A DNA stretch of 64,000 bases from the NCBI GenBank assembly GCA_902597015.1, contig CACJWQ010000005.1, positions 17,017 through 81,016 on the forward strand. Direction: 5' to 3'. This document shows, piece by piece, positions 48,816 to 57,558 of the stretch. The first letter of the stretch is position 1; the number at the start of each line of letters is the position of its first letter. The position numbers were made by a program, and so were the translations under genes. The notes under the pieces are model-generated. The model did no database searches and was not told the DNA's origin. It saw only the letters and a program-made list of their open reading frames with translations. This stretch comes from an uncultured Alphaproteobacteria bacterium (GTDB lineage: Bacteria; Pseudomonadota; Alphaproteobacteria; HIMB59; GCA-002718135).

Positions 48816-49417
48816 TGAAGTTTAATTTAATTATAATTTTTTTTATAATCTTTATTTCAAAAAATTTATATTCTGATGAAACCTCAGAATGGCTCAAAAG
48901 AGAAATAGATATTATTCTTGAAGCTTACAAAGATCAAAATCTCTCAAATGAAAACAGGTTTCTTTTAATTGAAGAAACGATAAATAATAATTTTGCTGGA
49001 ACTGGCATTGCTAAATTTGTTGCAGGAGAAGCTTGGAAAAAATCAAATAAAAATACAAAAACAATATACATTGATAATTTTAAAAGACATTTGGCACTAA
49101 ATATAGCCTCAATGATGCAAGGTTATTCAGACCAAACTTATGAATTAACAAAATCAAAACATGATAACAAAAATCAAGTCACTTTGATAGATATGGAGAT
49201 TTTTTCAGATACTGGATCAGTCGTCGTAACATGGAGAGTAAAAAAATCAAAAGATCGATTTTTTGTTATTGATTTAATTGTTGCTGATATTTCTTTAGTA
49301 GTAACAAAAAGATCAGAATTTAATTCAATGTTAAAAAAAGTTGATAATGATCTTTCAAAATTTAATGAAGTTTTATCTGATCAAAATGAAATAAGTTATC
49401 TGAAAATGACTGAATAA
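48815..49417 (+). CDS. mlaC: MlaC/Ttg2D periplasmic phospholipid-binding protein
   Basis: A 200-residue protein with a signal peptide (about 1-20) and the MlaC fold: EETINNNFAGTGIAKFVAGEAW, then KTIYIDNFKRHLALNIASMM and the beta sheet VTLIDMEIFSDTGSVVVTWRV. It would shuttle phospholipids between MlaA and the inner-membrane MlaFEDB complex. It is coupled to mlaA and followed by 22 nt before the convergent sugar operon. Confidence 0.9.
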   Translation: MKFNLIIIFFIIFISKNLYSDETSEWLKREIDIILEAYKDQNLSNENRFLLIEETINNNFAGTGIAKFVAGEAWKKSNKNTKTIYIDNFKRHLALNIASMMQGYSDQTYELTKSKHDNKNQVTLIDMEIFSDTGSVVVTWRVKKSKDRFFVIDLIVADISLVVTKRSEFNSMLKKVDNDLSKFNEVLSDQNEISYLKMTE

Positions 49418-49439
49418 TATCCAATAAAATACAAAATAA

Positions 49440-50564
49440 TTAAATTTTTAATTTTTTTATTTCTTCTTCACTTAGTATTGCAGGTTGATTAGGATTGGTT
49501 GATAGATGATAAGATTTGCTTTCCTCAGCCGATTTTATAATTCCATCCATAATCTCAAGCACATGAAGAGATAATTCAAGAGAACATCTAGCTTTTCGAT
49601 TATTAGCAATTGAATCGATCATTTCTGAAAGACCAATTCCTCTATAATTTGCTTTTTTATTACCCTCTCCATCACTTTTATTAGGGATACCTAACAACAT
49701 ATTATCATTATTGATAGTTTCCCAATCACTATCTTTTTTGGAAATTAATAAATCACCACTAAAAAAATTTGGATCAGGGACAATCATTGAACCATCAAGC
49801 CCATAAAGTTCAATTGTTGAATGATTGTTTTTCCAGACATCCCAAGTACAAAAAAACTGTACTTTTGCATTGCTTTGAAACTCTAAAGAACCCATCAGAG
49901 TTGTTGGGGTTTCAACTTTAATTTTATCTCCGTATCTTGGTTGACTAGTTATTGTTCTCTCATTGGTAGCAGTTCCACTAATTGCATATATTTGTTTAAC
50001 TGGTCCAATTAGGTTTACTAATTGCGTAATATAATAAACTCCAACATCAAAAACCGGTCCTGCACCAGGTTTAAAGAAAAAATCTGGATTAGGGTGCCAA
50101 TGTTCCATCCCATGAGACATTAAATTAAATGTACCTAAAACAATTTTACCTAACTTATTATCTTCAATTAATTTTCTAGCTCTTTGCCCTGCTGCTCCAA
50201 GAAATGTATCTGGCGCACATCCTACATATAAGCCTTTTTCATCTGCTAATTTTTGTATTTCTAAACCCTCTTCAAAATTCATTGCTAAGGGCTTTTCACT
50301 AAAACAGTGTTTTTTATTAAGAAGAGATTTTGTAATAATTTCTTTATGAGCTGCAGGAATTGTTAAATTAATAATTAAATCAATTTCATTATTTTCTAAA
50401 ATTTCATCAACTGATAACGCGTTAACATTATATTTAGATGCAGCATTAGATGCAGCTTCCTTATTAATATCAGCGCAAGCAACTATTTTGAAATTATTAA
50501 ATATTTTTTGACATTCAAAATAAGTTTCAGAAATATTCCCACAACCAACAATTCCGATTTTCAT
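49440..50564 (-). CDS. Gfo/Idh/MocA-family sugar oxidoreductase (first copy)
   Basis: A 374-residue NAD(P)-dependent dehydrogenase. GIVGCGNISETYFE is the Rossmann start, SEKPLAMNFEEG holds the EKP motif with the catalytic lysine, and GPVFDVGVYYITQLVNL is the DxGxY block, a tyrosine variant of the more common DxGxH. Family members oxidise or reduce a sugar hydroxyl, often at C3. It is the last gene of the LacI-controlled import operon and overlaps the TIM-barrel gene by one base, which suggests both act on the imported sugar. The substrate cannot be deduced. Confidence 0.85.
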   Translation of the reverse strand: MKIGIVGCGNISETYFECQKIFNNFKIVACADINKEAASNAASKYNVNALSVDEILENNEIDLIINLTIPAAHKEIITKSLLNKKHCFSEKPLAMNFEEGLEIQKLADEKGLYVGCAPDTFLGAAGQRARKLIEDNKLGKIVLGTFNLMSHGMEHWHPNPDFFFKPGAGPVFDVGVYYITQLVNLIGPVKQIYAISGTATNERTITSQPRYGDKIKVETPTTLMGSLEFQSNAKVQFFCTWDVWKNNHSTIELYGLDGSMIVPDPNFFSGDLLISKKDSDWETINNDNMLLGIPNKSDGEGNKKANYRGIGLSEMIDSIANNRKARCSLELSLHVLEIMDGIIKSAEESKSYHLSTNPNQPAILSEEEIKKLKI

Positions 50565-51337
50565 TAAATTGTCTCTAAATATTCTAAAGACTTTGTTGTG
50601 TATTCTTTATAATCTTTTGGATCATCATGCTCTAGTACAAAAACTTCACATGGTGTTTTTTTAACTTCAGAAATTAGTGAAGGCCAATCAATGAAACCTT
50701 CACCTACAGCAGACTGTTCGTTGTGTTCTAATAAGTTTTTACTTTGATCGTAAAAATCTTTTAAGTGACATCCGATAATTTTATTTGAATATTTTTTTAT
50801 CCAAGGAGTAGGATCTGCACCACCTGCTATTGTCCAGCCAAGATCAATTTCTAATTTTAAATTTTCATTATGATCCATCATACATTCAATTGGCAACTTT
50901 CCACTTGGTAAAGGTTTAAATTCATAAGAATGATTATGATAACCAAGTGTTAATCCAGCATCTTCAAAAATACTAACATGAGAAGATAATTTTTTTCCAA
51001 AATCCATCCACTCTTCTTCATCCATATCAAATGTATTTTTAAACTCAGCATCTTTTCTTGCAGGAGGTGCTGGCACAATAATATGCTTAATATTCATTTT
51101 ATTTGCACGATTGATGATATTATCGGAATCACTTAGAGATTCAAAACCAACATGAGTAGACTTTGATGTAATATTTGATTGATCCATAATTAATTTAAAC
51201 TCATCAATATTCATTGATTCTAAGCCAAAAAGTTCAATATTAACAATACCTGAGTTTGATAAAAATTTTAGTATTGGTTCATATGGCTGAAAATGTCTAG
51301 TGGTATAAAGTTGCATTGTAACATCTTGTTTATTCAT
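50564..51337 (-). CDS. Xylose-isomerase-like TIM-barrel sugar isomerase/epimerase
   Basis: About 257 residues from ATG 51337, which has GGAGAG upstream and lies 1 nt after the ATPase stop; a longer in-frame start would enter the ATPase gene. The TIM barrel shows metal-site strands LGYHNHSYEF, LEIDLGWTIAGGADPTPW, IIGCHLKDFYD and VFVLEHDDP (Asp, His, Glu ligands). Family roles include ketose epimerases, inosose dehydratase (IolE) and 3-keto-sugar lyases/hydratases. The coupling with a Gfo/Idh enzyme favours one of the last groups, as inference. Confidence 0.82.
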   Translation of the reverse strand: MNKQDVTMQLYTTRHFQPYEPILKFLSNSGIVNIELFGLESMNIDEFKLIMDQSNITSKSTHVGFESLSDSDNIINRANKMNIKHIIVPAPPARKDAEFKNTFDMDEEEWMDFGKKLSSHVSIFEDAGLTLGYHNHSYEFKPLPSGKLPIECMMDHNENLKLEIDLGWTIAGGADPTPWIKKYSNKIIGCHLKDFYDQSKNLLEHNEQSAVGEGFIDWPSLISEVKKTPCEVFVLEHDDPKDYKEYTTKSLEYLETI

Positions 51338-51338
51338 A

Positions 51339-52412
51339 TTAAATTCTCTCCTCAGAGTTACTGTCAAATATAGAAGATTTATTTATATCAAAAGAGATAC
51401 TTATTTCATCATTTAAATTAAAATTTGAGCTTCCTTCAAGTCTAATAGATATTGGATTACCCTCAACACTAGTCCAAACAAGAGTATCTGCTCCCATCGG
51501 CTCTACTAATTCAACTTTACATTGAATAGAATTTTCATTTTTTTCTATATTTATGTTTTCAGGTCTAATTCCAAACACAACCTCTTGATTATTCATCAAA
51601 TTCTTTATGTTTTCATATTTAGAAATATCAATTTGTTTTTTTCCAACAATTATATTTTGACTTGATTTATCAAATTTAGCTTTTAAAAAATTCATGCTCG
51701 GAGATCCAATAAAACCAGCCACAAATAAATTAGTTGGTTTGTTATAAATTTGTTTAGGTGTATCTAATTGCTGTATTAATCCATCTTTCATAACAGATAT
51801 ACGGTCCGCAAGCGTCATAGCTTCTATTTGATCATGAGTAACATAAATCATAGTATTTGATAAATCTCTGTGAAGTTTTTTAATTTCATAGCGTAGTTCA
51901 GCTCTTAATTTTGCATCTAGATTACTTAAAGGTTCGTCAAATAAAAAGACTTTCGCATCTCTAACTAAAGCTCTACCAATAGCAACGCGCTGCCTTTGAC
52001 CTCCAGAGAGTTGAGAAGGTTTTCTTTTAAGTAATTCATTTATTTGGAGAAGATTTGCAGCTTTTTTAATTTTTTCATTAATTAAATCTTTTGCTGTACC
52101 CATCATTCTTAAACCAAATGATAAATTTTTCTCAACAGTCATACTTGGGTACAATGCGTAAGATTGGAATACCATTCCTATGTGTCTATCTTTTGGTTCT
52201 TTCCATGTAACGTTATCATCTTCAATCCAAATCTGTCCATCCGTTAAATCCAAAAGACCTGCTATACAATTTAATAAAGTAGTTTTTCCACAACCTGAAG
52301 GACCAAGCAAAACCATGAATTCTCCTTCTTTAATATCTAGACTTAAATCATTTAATATTTCAGTTTTTCCATAACTGAAGGATATATTTTTTACTTCAAC
52401 ACTATTTTTCAT
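51339..52412 (-). CDS. Sugar ABC transporter ATPase (MsmK/UgpC/MalK type)
   Basis: The start is ATG 52412, 2 nt after the permease stop, preceded by AGGGGTGAG; this gives 357 residues beginning MKNSVEVKNISFSYG. Walker A GPSGCGKT, signature LSGGQRQRVAIGRAL and Walker B VFLFDEPLSNLD are present, and a C-terminal OB/TOBE domain of about 120 residues marks it as a CUT1 MalK-type ATPase. It powers the importer encoded just upstream. Because the second importer in the window shows no ATPase gene, it may serve both. Confidence 0.92.
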   Translation of the reverse strand: MKNSVEVKNISFSYGKTEILNDLSLDIKEGEFMVLLGPSGCGKTTLLNCIAGLLDLTDGQIWIEDDNVTWKEPKDRHIGMVFQSYALYPSMTVEKNLSFGLRMMGTAKDLINEKIKKAANLLQINELLKRKPSQLSGGQRQRVAIGRALVRDAKVFLFDEPLSNLDAKLRAELRYEIKKLHRDLSNTMIYVTHDQIEAMTLADRISVMKDGLIQQLDTPKQIYNKPTNLFVAGFIGSPSMNFLKAKFDKSSQNIIVGKKQIDISKYENIKNLMNNQEVVFGIRPENINIEKNENSIQCKVELVEPMGADTLVWTSVEGNPISIRLEGSSNFNLNDEISISFDINKSSIFDSNSEERI

Positions 52413-52414
52413 AC

Positions 52415-53296
52415 TCACCCCTTGATTGCCCCAGCTGCTATTCCACGCACAAACCATCTTCCAGAAATAAAGTATACGAAAAGAGGAACTAGAGAAGTTA
52501 AAATTGTTGCAGACATATCTACGTTATACTCAGCAACACCATAATCTACTTGAACAATATTGTTTAATTGAACTGTCATTGGTTGGTTGTCTCTTCCTGC
52601 AAAAACTAATCCTAGAAGAAAATCATTCCAAATTCCTGTAACTTGAAGAATAACAGCCACTATAGTTATAGGAGTAGACATTGGAATTATTACATAAAAA
52701 AATATTTTTATAAAATTACCGCCATCTATTCTGGCAGCTTTAAATAGATCTATTGGAAGACTCGCATAAAAATTTCTAAAGATAAGTGTTAGTATAGGCA
52801 TACCAAAAATAGTATGAACAAGTATGATGCCTGGTAAAGAAGAATAAATACCTAAGAAATCTTCTATTTTTAAAAGTGGGTACACCATTACTTGATAAGG
52901 AATAAATGCTCCAAACATACATAGTCCAAAAAAGAAGTATGCTCCCCTAAATCGCCAAAAAGCTAATGCATATCCATTTAGTGCACTTAAAGCTACGGAT
53001 ACAATTACACTAGGTACAGTTATCTTTACGGAGTTAACAAAACCTGGCTTCAATCCCTCACATACAAATCCTGTACATGCTTGAGACCAAGCTTTTGGCC
53101 AAGCATAAAAACTAAGTTCTTTCGGGAGGTTTAAAATATTAGCAGCTCTTATTTCATCCATATCTTTAAGAGAAGTAATGATCATTACATATAAGGGCAT
53201 TAAAAAAAATAATGCGCACATAATTATAAAACAATACAAACCTATTCTTCCAACTGTAAGGTGTTTTGGTCGAGGTCCTTTAGGAATTGTAGACAT
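52415..53296 (-). CDS. Sugar ABC transporter permease, MalG type
   Basis: A 293-residue inner-membrane protein with six helices and the EAA loop FKAARIDGGNFIKIFFYVIIP that contacts the ATPase. It ends RWFVRGIAAGAIKG, the typical MalG-like C-terminus. It forms the channel of a CUT1 importer with the preceding MalF-type gene, which it overlaps by one base (TAATG). Similarity of the whole set is to glucose/mannose-type importers (GtsABC). Confidence 0.92.
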   Translation of the reverse strand: MSTIPKGPRPKHLTVGRIGLYCFIIMCALFFLMPLYVMIITSLKDMDEIRAANILNLPKELSFYAWPKAWSQACTGFVCEGLKPGFVNSVKITVPSVIVSVALSALNGYALAFWRFRGAYFFFGLCMFGAFIPYQVMVYPLLKIEDFLGIYSSLPGIILVHTIFGMPILTLIFRNFYASLPIDLFKAARIDGGNFIKIFFYVIIPMSTPITIVAVILQVTGIWNDFLLGLVFAGRDNQPMTVQLNNIVQVDYGVAEYNVDMSATILTSLVPLFVYFISGRWFVRGIAAGAIKG

Positions 53297-54177
53297 TAGT
53301 TATTTGCGTATTTGTTTCTTAGATAAAATTCATAAAAAGCCCAAGGAGCAAGAATACATACAACTGAAATAAACATTATTATAGAAGCTGCAAAAGCTTG
53401 TCCTAAATTTGCTCTACTAAAAAAATTCTCCATTACATACATTGCTGGTGTTGTAGTAGCATATCCAGGTCCACCAGATGTAAGGGCTAAAATTAAATCA
53501 TAGACTTTTACTACACCAGCTGCAATCAAGACAATTGCAGTTACTACCATTGGTCTTAACATCGGCAAAATTACAAAAATATAAGATTTCCATTTAGCTA
53601 CACCTTCAATACTAAGTGATTTCCAAATATCTTCATCAATACCTCTGAGTCCAGCCAACATTAATACCATTACAAAACCTGCGCCTTGCCAAACAGCAGC
53701 TATACACACAGCATAGATTGCAAGATCTCTATTTACCAACCAGTCTAATTCAAACCATGTCATACCCCACATATGCATTGAATTCTCGAGACCAAATGTT
53801 GGGTTTAAAACCCATTTCCAGACTAAACCAGTAACAACGAAAGACATTGCATAAGGATATAAAAAAATTGTTCTGAATAAACTCTCACCTCTTATTTTTT
53901 GATCAATTAAAACTGCTAATAGAAAACCAATGATTAAACATCCGATTGTAAATACAAAACCATAAATAAAAATATTTTCAACAGCTACATCCCATTTTCT
54001 TTGTTTAAATAATCTTTCGTATTGATCAAAACCAACATAGTTTATTACTGGAACTAATTTCGAATTTGTTAGAGAAAAAACAAAAGAATAAATAATGCAT
54101 CCAACAAAGACAGTTAAAGATATAACTATCATTGGTAACAGTGCTATTTTTGCAGCTATATTTCTATAAAAAGGCAT
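53296..54177 (-). CDS. Sugar ABC transporter permease, MalF type
   Basis: A 293-residue inner-membrane protein with six helices; the EAA-like loop reads DEDIWKSLSIEGVAKWKSYIFVILP in part. ALTSGGPGYATTTPAMYV is a conserved CUT1 motif. It is the first gene after the hairpin that follows the binding-protein gene, 47 nt downstream of that stop. Confidence 0.92.
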   Translation of the reverse strand: MPFYRNIAAKIALLPMIVISLTVFVGCIIYSFVFSLTNSKLVPVINYVGFDQYERLFKQRKWDVAVENIFIYGFVFTIGCLIIGFLLAVLIDQKIRGESLFRTIFLYPYAMSFVVTGLVWKWVLNPTFGLENSMHMWGMTWFELDWLVNRDLAIYAVCIAAVWQGAGFVMVLMLAGLRGIDEDIWKSLSIEGVAKWKSYIFVILPMLRPMVVTAIVLIAAGVVKVYDLILALTSGGPGYATTTPAMYVMENFFSRANLGQAFAASIIMFISVVCILAPWAFYEFYLRNKYANN

Positions 54178-54185
54178 AAAATGTT

Positions 54186-54215
54186 AAATGGCAGGATAAA
54201 TTAATCCTGCCATTT
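54186..54215 (-). promoter_or_regulatory. Intercistronic hairpin between binding-protein and permease genes
   Basis: A perfect 12-bp inverted repeat, AAATGGCAGGAT (54186-54197) with ATCCTGCCATTT (54204-54215), has a 6-nt loop. On the minus strand only three Ts follow the stem, so it resembles a 3'-end stabiliser or processing element more than a terminator. Such stems keep binding-protein mRNA more abundant than permease mRNA. Confidence 0.8.
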
Positions 54216-54224
54216 CGTATATAT

Positions 54225-55469
54225 TTAAAGTCCGCTAGTTAAAACGCCTTCTAAGTCGTCCATTACTTGAGCAACAGTGTAATTAGGATCATTTCTAAAT
54301 TCAGAAATAATATCACCCCATGCTGCAGTGAATGCAGGAGTATTCCAATCATCACTTTCTCTCATAATTGCATCTGGATTTTGAATTAAATCTAAACCCA
54401 TTTGCATACAAGCATCAGCTGCAGAAGTATCAACGTCAAGTCTCATAGGTAGAGAACCTTTAGCATTGTTAAATTTAGCCTGTACAGTTGGATTAACCAT
54501 CATACTTGCCATTGCTAGCTGAGCATCTTTCACTTTTGGATCATCATTTTTAGGAAAAACAAATACATCACCGCCAAGAGCAACATATTTTTCTTTACCA
54601 GGAATTACACAAGAATAATCAACCATTGCTTCTTGTCCAGCAACAGCAAATTCACCTCTTGCCCAATCTCCCATAACTTGCATTGCAGCTTTTCCTTCGA
54701 TAACCATAGCGGTAGTATCATTCCATAATCTTCCAGGAGAACCTTCATCTGTGAATTGGTTTAATTCTCTGTAAGTATTTAAAACTGACTCAAATCTTCC
54801 ATCTCTAAATGCATCCAGATCTTTATCTCTATAAATTGATTGCATTAGAGGAAAGCCCATTATTGAAGACGCAACAACATCAAACATACCAGATTCTTGC
54901 CATCCCTGACCGCCTAGTGCCAATGGAATGATTCCAGCTTCTTGAATTTTTGGAGCTCCAGCTAAAAATTCCTCAAAAGTTTGAGGTACTGGTAAACCAA
55001 CTTTTTTGTAAACATCATTGTTGATCCACATCCATTGCCAGCTGTGAATATTTACAGGTACACAATAAAATTCACCCTCAAATTCACAAGTTTCAATTAA
55101 TTCAGGTGGGTAAATAAAATCTCTCCAACCCTCTGCAGAGGCAACTTCTTCAAGTGATTGAAGTAAACCTTGCTCAACTAAATCTACAAATTGTTTTGAT
55201 ACGTTGAACTGTGCTGCAGTTGGTGGATTTCCACCAATAATTCTGTTTACAGTTGTTCCTCTTGCATTATCACCACCAGTAATTGCAGTGTCAATCCAAG
55301 TATTACCCATTTCTTCCCAAGCTTTAGCAAATTCTGAAATTGCAGCTTGCTCTCCACCAGAAGTCCACCAGTGAATAACTTCAGCTTCCATGTGACCAGC
55401 AGCCTTGGAAACATTAGTAAAAGATAGGGGTACAAATATAGTTAATAATATTGAAAAAAATTTTTTCAT
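54225..55469 (-). CDS. Sugar-binding protein of the CUT1 ABC importer
   Basis: The start is ATG 55469, 6 nt after a strong GGGAGGA; it gives 414 residues and a clean signal peptide (about 1-23) followed by EAEVIHWWTSGGEQAA. That WTSGGE start and NRIIGGNPPTAAQFN are marks of the glucose/mannose-type (GtsA-like) solute-binding proteins. It would capture a sugar in the periplasm and deliver it to the permeases. A closer sugar name would be a guess. It is the first gene of the operon under the palindromic operator. Confidence 0.92.
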   Translation of the reverse strand: MKKFFSILLTIFVPLSFTNVSKAAGHMEAEVIHWWTSGGEQAAISEFAKAWEEMGNTWIDTAITGGDNARGTTVNRIIGGNPPTAAQFNVSKQFVDLVEQGLLQSLEEVASAEGWRDFIYPPELIETCEFEGEFYCVPVNIHSWQWMWINNDVYKKVGLPVPQTFEEFLAGAPKIQEAGIIPLALGGQGWQESGMFDVVASSIMGFPLMQSIYRDKDLDAFRDGRFESVLNTYRELNQFTDEGSPGRLWNDTTAMVIEGKAAMQVMGDWARGEFAVAGQEAMVDYSCVIPGKEKYVALGGDVFVFPKNDDPKVKDAQLAMASMMVNPTVQAKFNNAKGSLPMRLDVDTSAADACMQMGLDLIQNPDAIMRESDDWNTPAFTAAWGDIISEFRNDPNYTVAQVMDDLEGVLTSGL

Positions 55470-55504
55470 TATTTTCCTCCCTTTTTTAAATAAATTCACA
55501 ATTT

Positions 55505-55526
55505 AGTAAAACGTTTTACTTGTCAA
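55505..55526 (-). promoter_or_regulatory. LacI-type operator next to a consensus -35 box of the sugar operon
   Basis: AGTAAAAC|GTTTTACT at 55505-55520 is a perfect 16-bp palindrome with a central CG, as bound by LacI-family dimers. Directly before it on the minus strand is a consensus -35 TTGACA (55521-55526). The -10 is less clear: TAAATT 15 nt or AATTGT 17 nt downstream. The palindrome fills the -35/-10 spacer, ideal for repression. A TATTAT at 55536-55541 facing lacI suggests the same site also affects the regulator gene. Confidence 0.88.
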
Positions 55527-55569
55527 GCCAAATAGTATTATTTAATTTAATTAATAGATTTTAAGTATT

Positions 55570-56607
55570 ATGAAGAAAAACAAGAAAATAAATATTGTTG
55601 GTTTATCTCAAAAATTAGGTTTATCAGTGAGTTCAGTATCAAGAGCACTGAATGGATATGACAATATATCACAGAAAACAAAAGATAAAATTTTTAAAAC
55701 AGCTAAAAAATATAACTACTTTCCAGATTTAAATGCCAAAAGATTAGCTTCCAAAAAAAAGGATACAATTGCTTTTATATCATCCATAGACCCTGACGCA
55801 CCAGATCATGTTGTTTTGCAGTTTCTTGCAGGAATTACTCTTGGGATAAAAAATACAAATACTGAATTAATAACAAAATTTTGCTTAAATGAAGATGAAG
55901 AAATGAATTATTTCAAAAAACTCATTAGCACAGGTCAAGCAGATAAATTTATTTTTTATAAAATTAAAAAAAATGATGAAAGAGTTCATTTCTTAAACCA
56001 AAGAGGAATCAAATTTGTGACTTGGGGTAGAACTAACAAACAAACAGAGCATGCTTGGATTGATCTGGATAATAAAAAAAGTATTGAACTGTTAATGGAT
56101 AAACTTTCAAATAATGGCCATAAAAGAATTGCTTTTATCAATGTTCATCGAAGTTTTAATTATGGAGCGCAAAGAAAAGCTGCTTATGAAAGTTTAATAA
56201 AAAATTTACAACTGCAATATTCAAATGAATATTATCAAGATAGTTTAATCGAAACTGTTGAGTCAGGATCAGCCATAACAAAGTATTTATTAAGTTTAAA
56301 AAAACCTCCTACTGCTATAATTTGTTCTCATCTTCGTTTTTTTACAGGTTGTTTGTTAAAATGTCAGGATATGAAATTAGAAATTGGAAAAGATATTTCT
56401 GTGGTAGGATTTAATGACCAGGATAGTTATTTAAGCTCTCAAAATCTTACATATATTTCACATCCATTAATGGAAATGGGAAAACAATCTGTAAAAATTT
56501 TACAGAACCTAGAACAAGATATATCAATAAAAAAAGTATCCACTTTAATAGAGCCAATATTAAATGAAGGAACAAGTCACAAAATTAAAAAAACTAAATT
56601 AAGATAA
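55570..56607 (+). CDS. LacI-family transcriptional regulator
   Basis: A 345-residue regulator: an N-terminal helix-turn-helix and hinge (NIVGLSQKLGLSVSSVSRAL, about 9-28, then LNAKRLASKKK) followed by a periplasmic-binding-protein-like sensor domain (IAFISSIDPDAPD, ISVVGFNDQDSYLS). It is divergent from the binding-protein gene, with the palindrome 50 nt before its ATG, so it very likely controls that operon and itself. Inducer unknown. Its stop overlaps the aldo/keto reductase stop by 9 nt (convergent). Confidence 0.93.
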   Translation: MKKNKKINIVGLSQKLGLSVSSVSRALNGYDNISQKTKDKIFKTAKKYNYFPDLNAKRLASKKKDTIAFISSIDPDAPDHVVLQFLAGITLGIKNTNTELITKFCLNEDEEMNYFKKLISTGQADKFIFYKIKKNDERVHFLNQRGIKFVTWGRTNKQTEHAWIDLDNKKSIELLMDKLSNNGHKRIAFINVHRSFNYGAQRKAAYESLIKNLQLQYSNEYYQDSLIETVESGSAITKYLLSLKKPPTAIICSHLRFFTGCLLKCQDMKLEIGKDISVVGFNDQDSYLSSQNLTYISHPLMEMGKQSVKILQNLEQDISIKKVSTLIEPILNEGTSHKIKKTKLR

Positions 56608-57558
56608 ATTTAACCAATTAATTTCTTCTTTTGTTAATTCTATATCTAAGCAAGGTAATGTAGTATCAAGCTCATCGATTGTTCGTGGTCCAATTAATGC
56701 AAATGATGGAAAAGATTGATTGATGGTCCAGCTTGCAGCAATATTATTTGCTGAGCATCCTTTTTTTTCTGCTAATTCACTAGCTCTTTTTTTTCTCTCC
56801 CTATTATCGTCACTATCATAACAACTAATAGGTCCACTAGAATTTTCGCCAGGCTTTCTCCAAGATGACTCAGCCTCTGTAATTTTTTTCTCTATTTCTT
56901 TTGTAACTTTATCATCTAAAAAATAACCTCTTGCTTGACTTGACCATGACATATGAGATTTTTGAGTAGTATTAAGATAATCTAATATTTCATTATCATT
57001 TGATGATAAACATCCATTCCAAAGTGGATTAATCATCTTAGCAAGGGCTAAATTATTATTTAATATAGACATTTCTTGTTTATTATTTTTTTGCGCCCAT
57101 TCATTTCCTTTTTTGAATCTTTCAATAGTCCAATTAGAACCTCCAAATATTTTGATTCTTCCTTTTTCTTTTTCTTCATTTAAAACATCAATAAACTCAT
57201 CAACTGGATAATCATTATTATCTCGATGCATTATATAAATGTCCACATAATCTGTTTTCATTCTTTCAAGAGAAATAGTTAACTGTTTTGAGATAGCTTC
57301 AGGGTTACAGTCAGGTGTGTGAGCACCTTTACCTAATATTAGAACATCCTCTCTATTATTATTATTTGTAAGCCATTGTCCTAAAACTTTTTCATGATTG
57401 CCACCGCCATAAATAAATGCTGTATCAAACATATTGCCACCAACTTCAATCCAATGATCCCATAACTTTGAAGCTTCATTGATGTCATCTTGGTTATCAC
57501 ATCCCATAACAAGTTTAGAAATGTCTTTATCTATTCCTTCAATTTTATCGTATTTCAT
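56599..57558 (-). CDS. Aldo/keto reductase
   Basis: A 319-residue AKR barrel with the catalytic tetrad in FDTAFIYGGG (Asp, Tyr), LILGKGAH (Lys) and DIYIMHRDN (His). It ends with FALIGPRTIDELDTTLPCLDIELT, the NADPH-binding end typical of sugar/glyoxal AKRs. It would reduce an aldehyde or keto-sugar, or oxidise in reverse. Start overlaps the upstream Gfo/Idh gene as ATGA, making it the last gene of the four-gene fba operon. Confidence 0.9.
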   Translation of the reverse strand: MKYDKIEGIDKDISKLVMGCDNQDDINEASKLWDHWIEVGGNMFDTAFIYGGGNHEKVLGQWLTNNNNREDVLILGKGAHTPDCNPEAISKQLTISLERMKTDYVDIYIMHRDNNDYPVDEFIDVLNEEKEKGRIKIFGGSNWTIERFKKGNEWAQKNNKQEMSILNNNLALAKMINPLWNGCLSSNDNEILDYLNTTQKSHMSWSSQARGYFLDDKVTKEIEKKITEAESSWRKPGENSSGPISCYDSDDNRERKKRASELAEKKGCSANNIAASWTINQSFPSFALIGPRTIDELDTTLPCLDIELTKEEINWLNLS

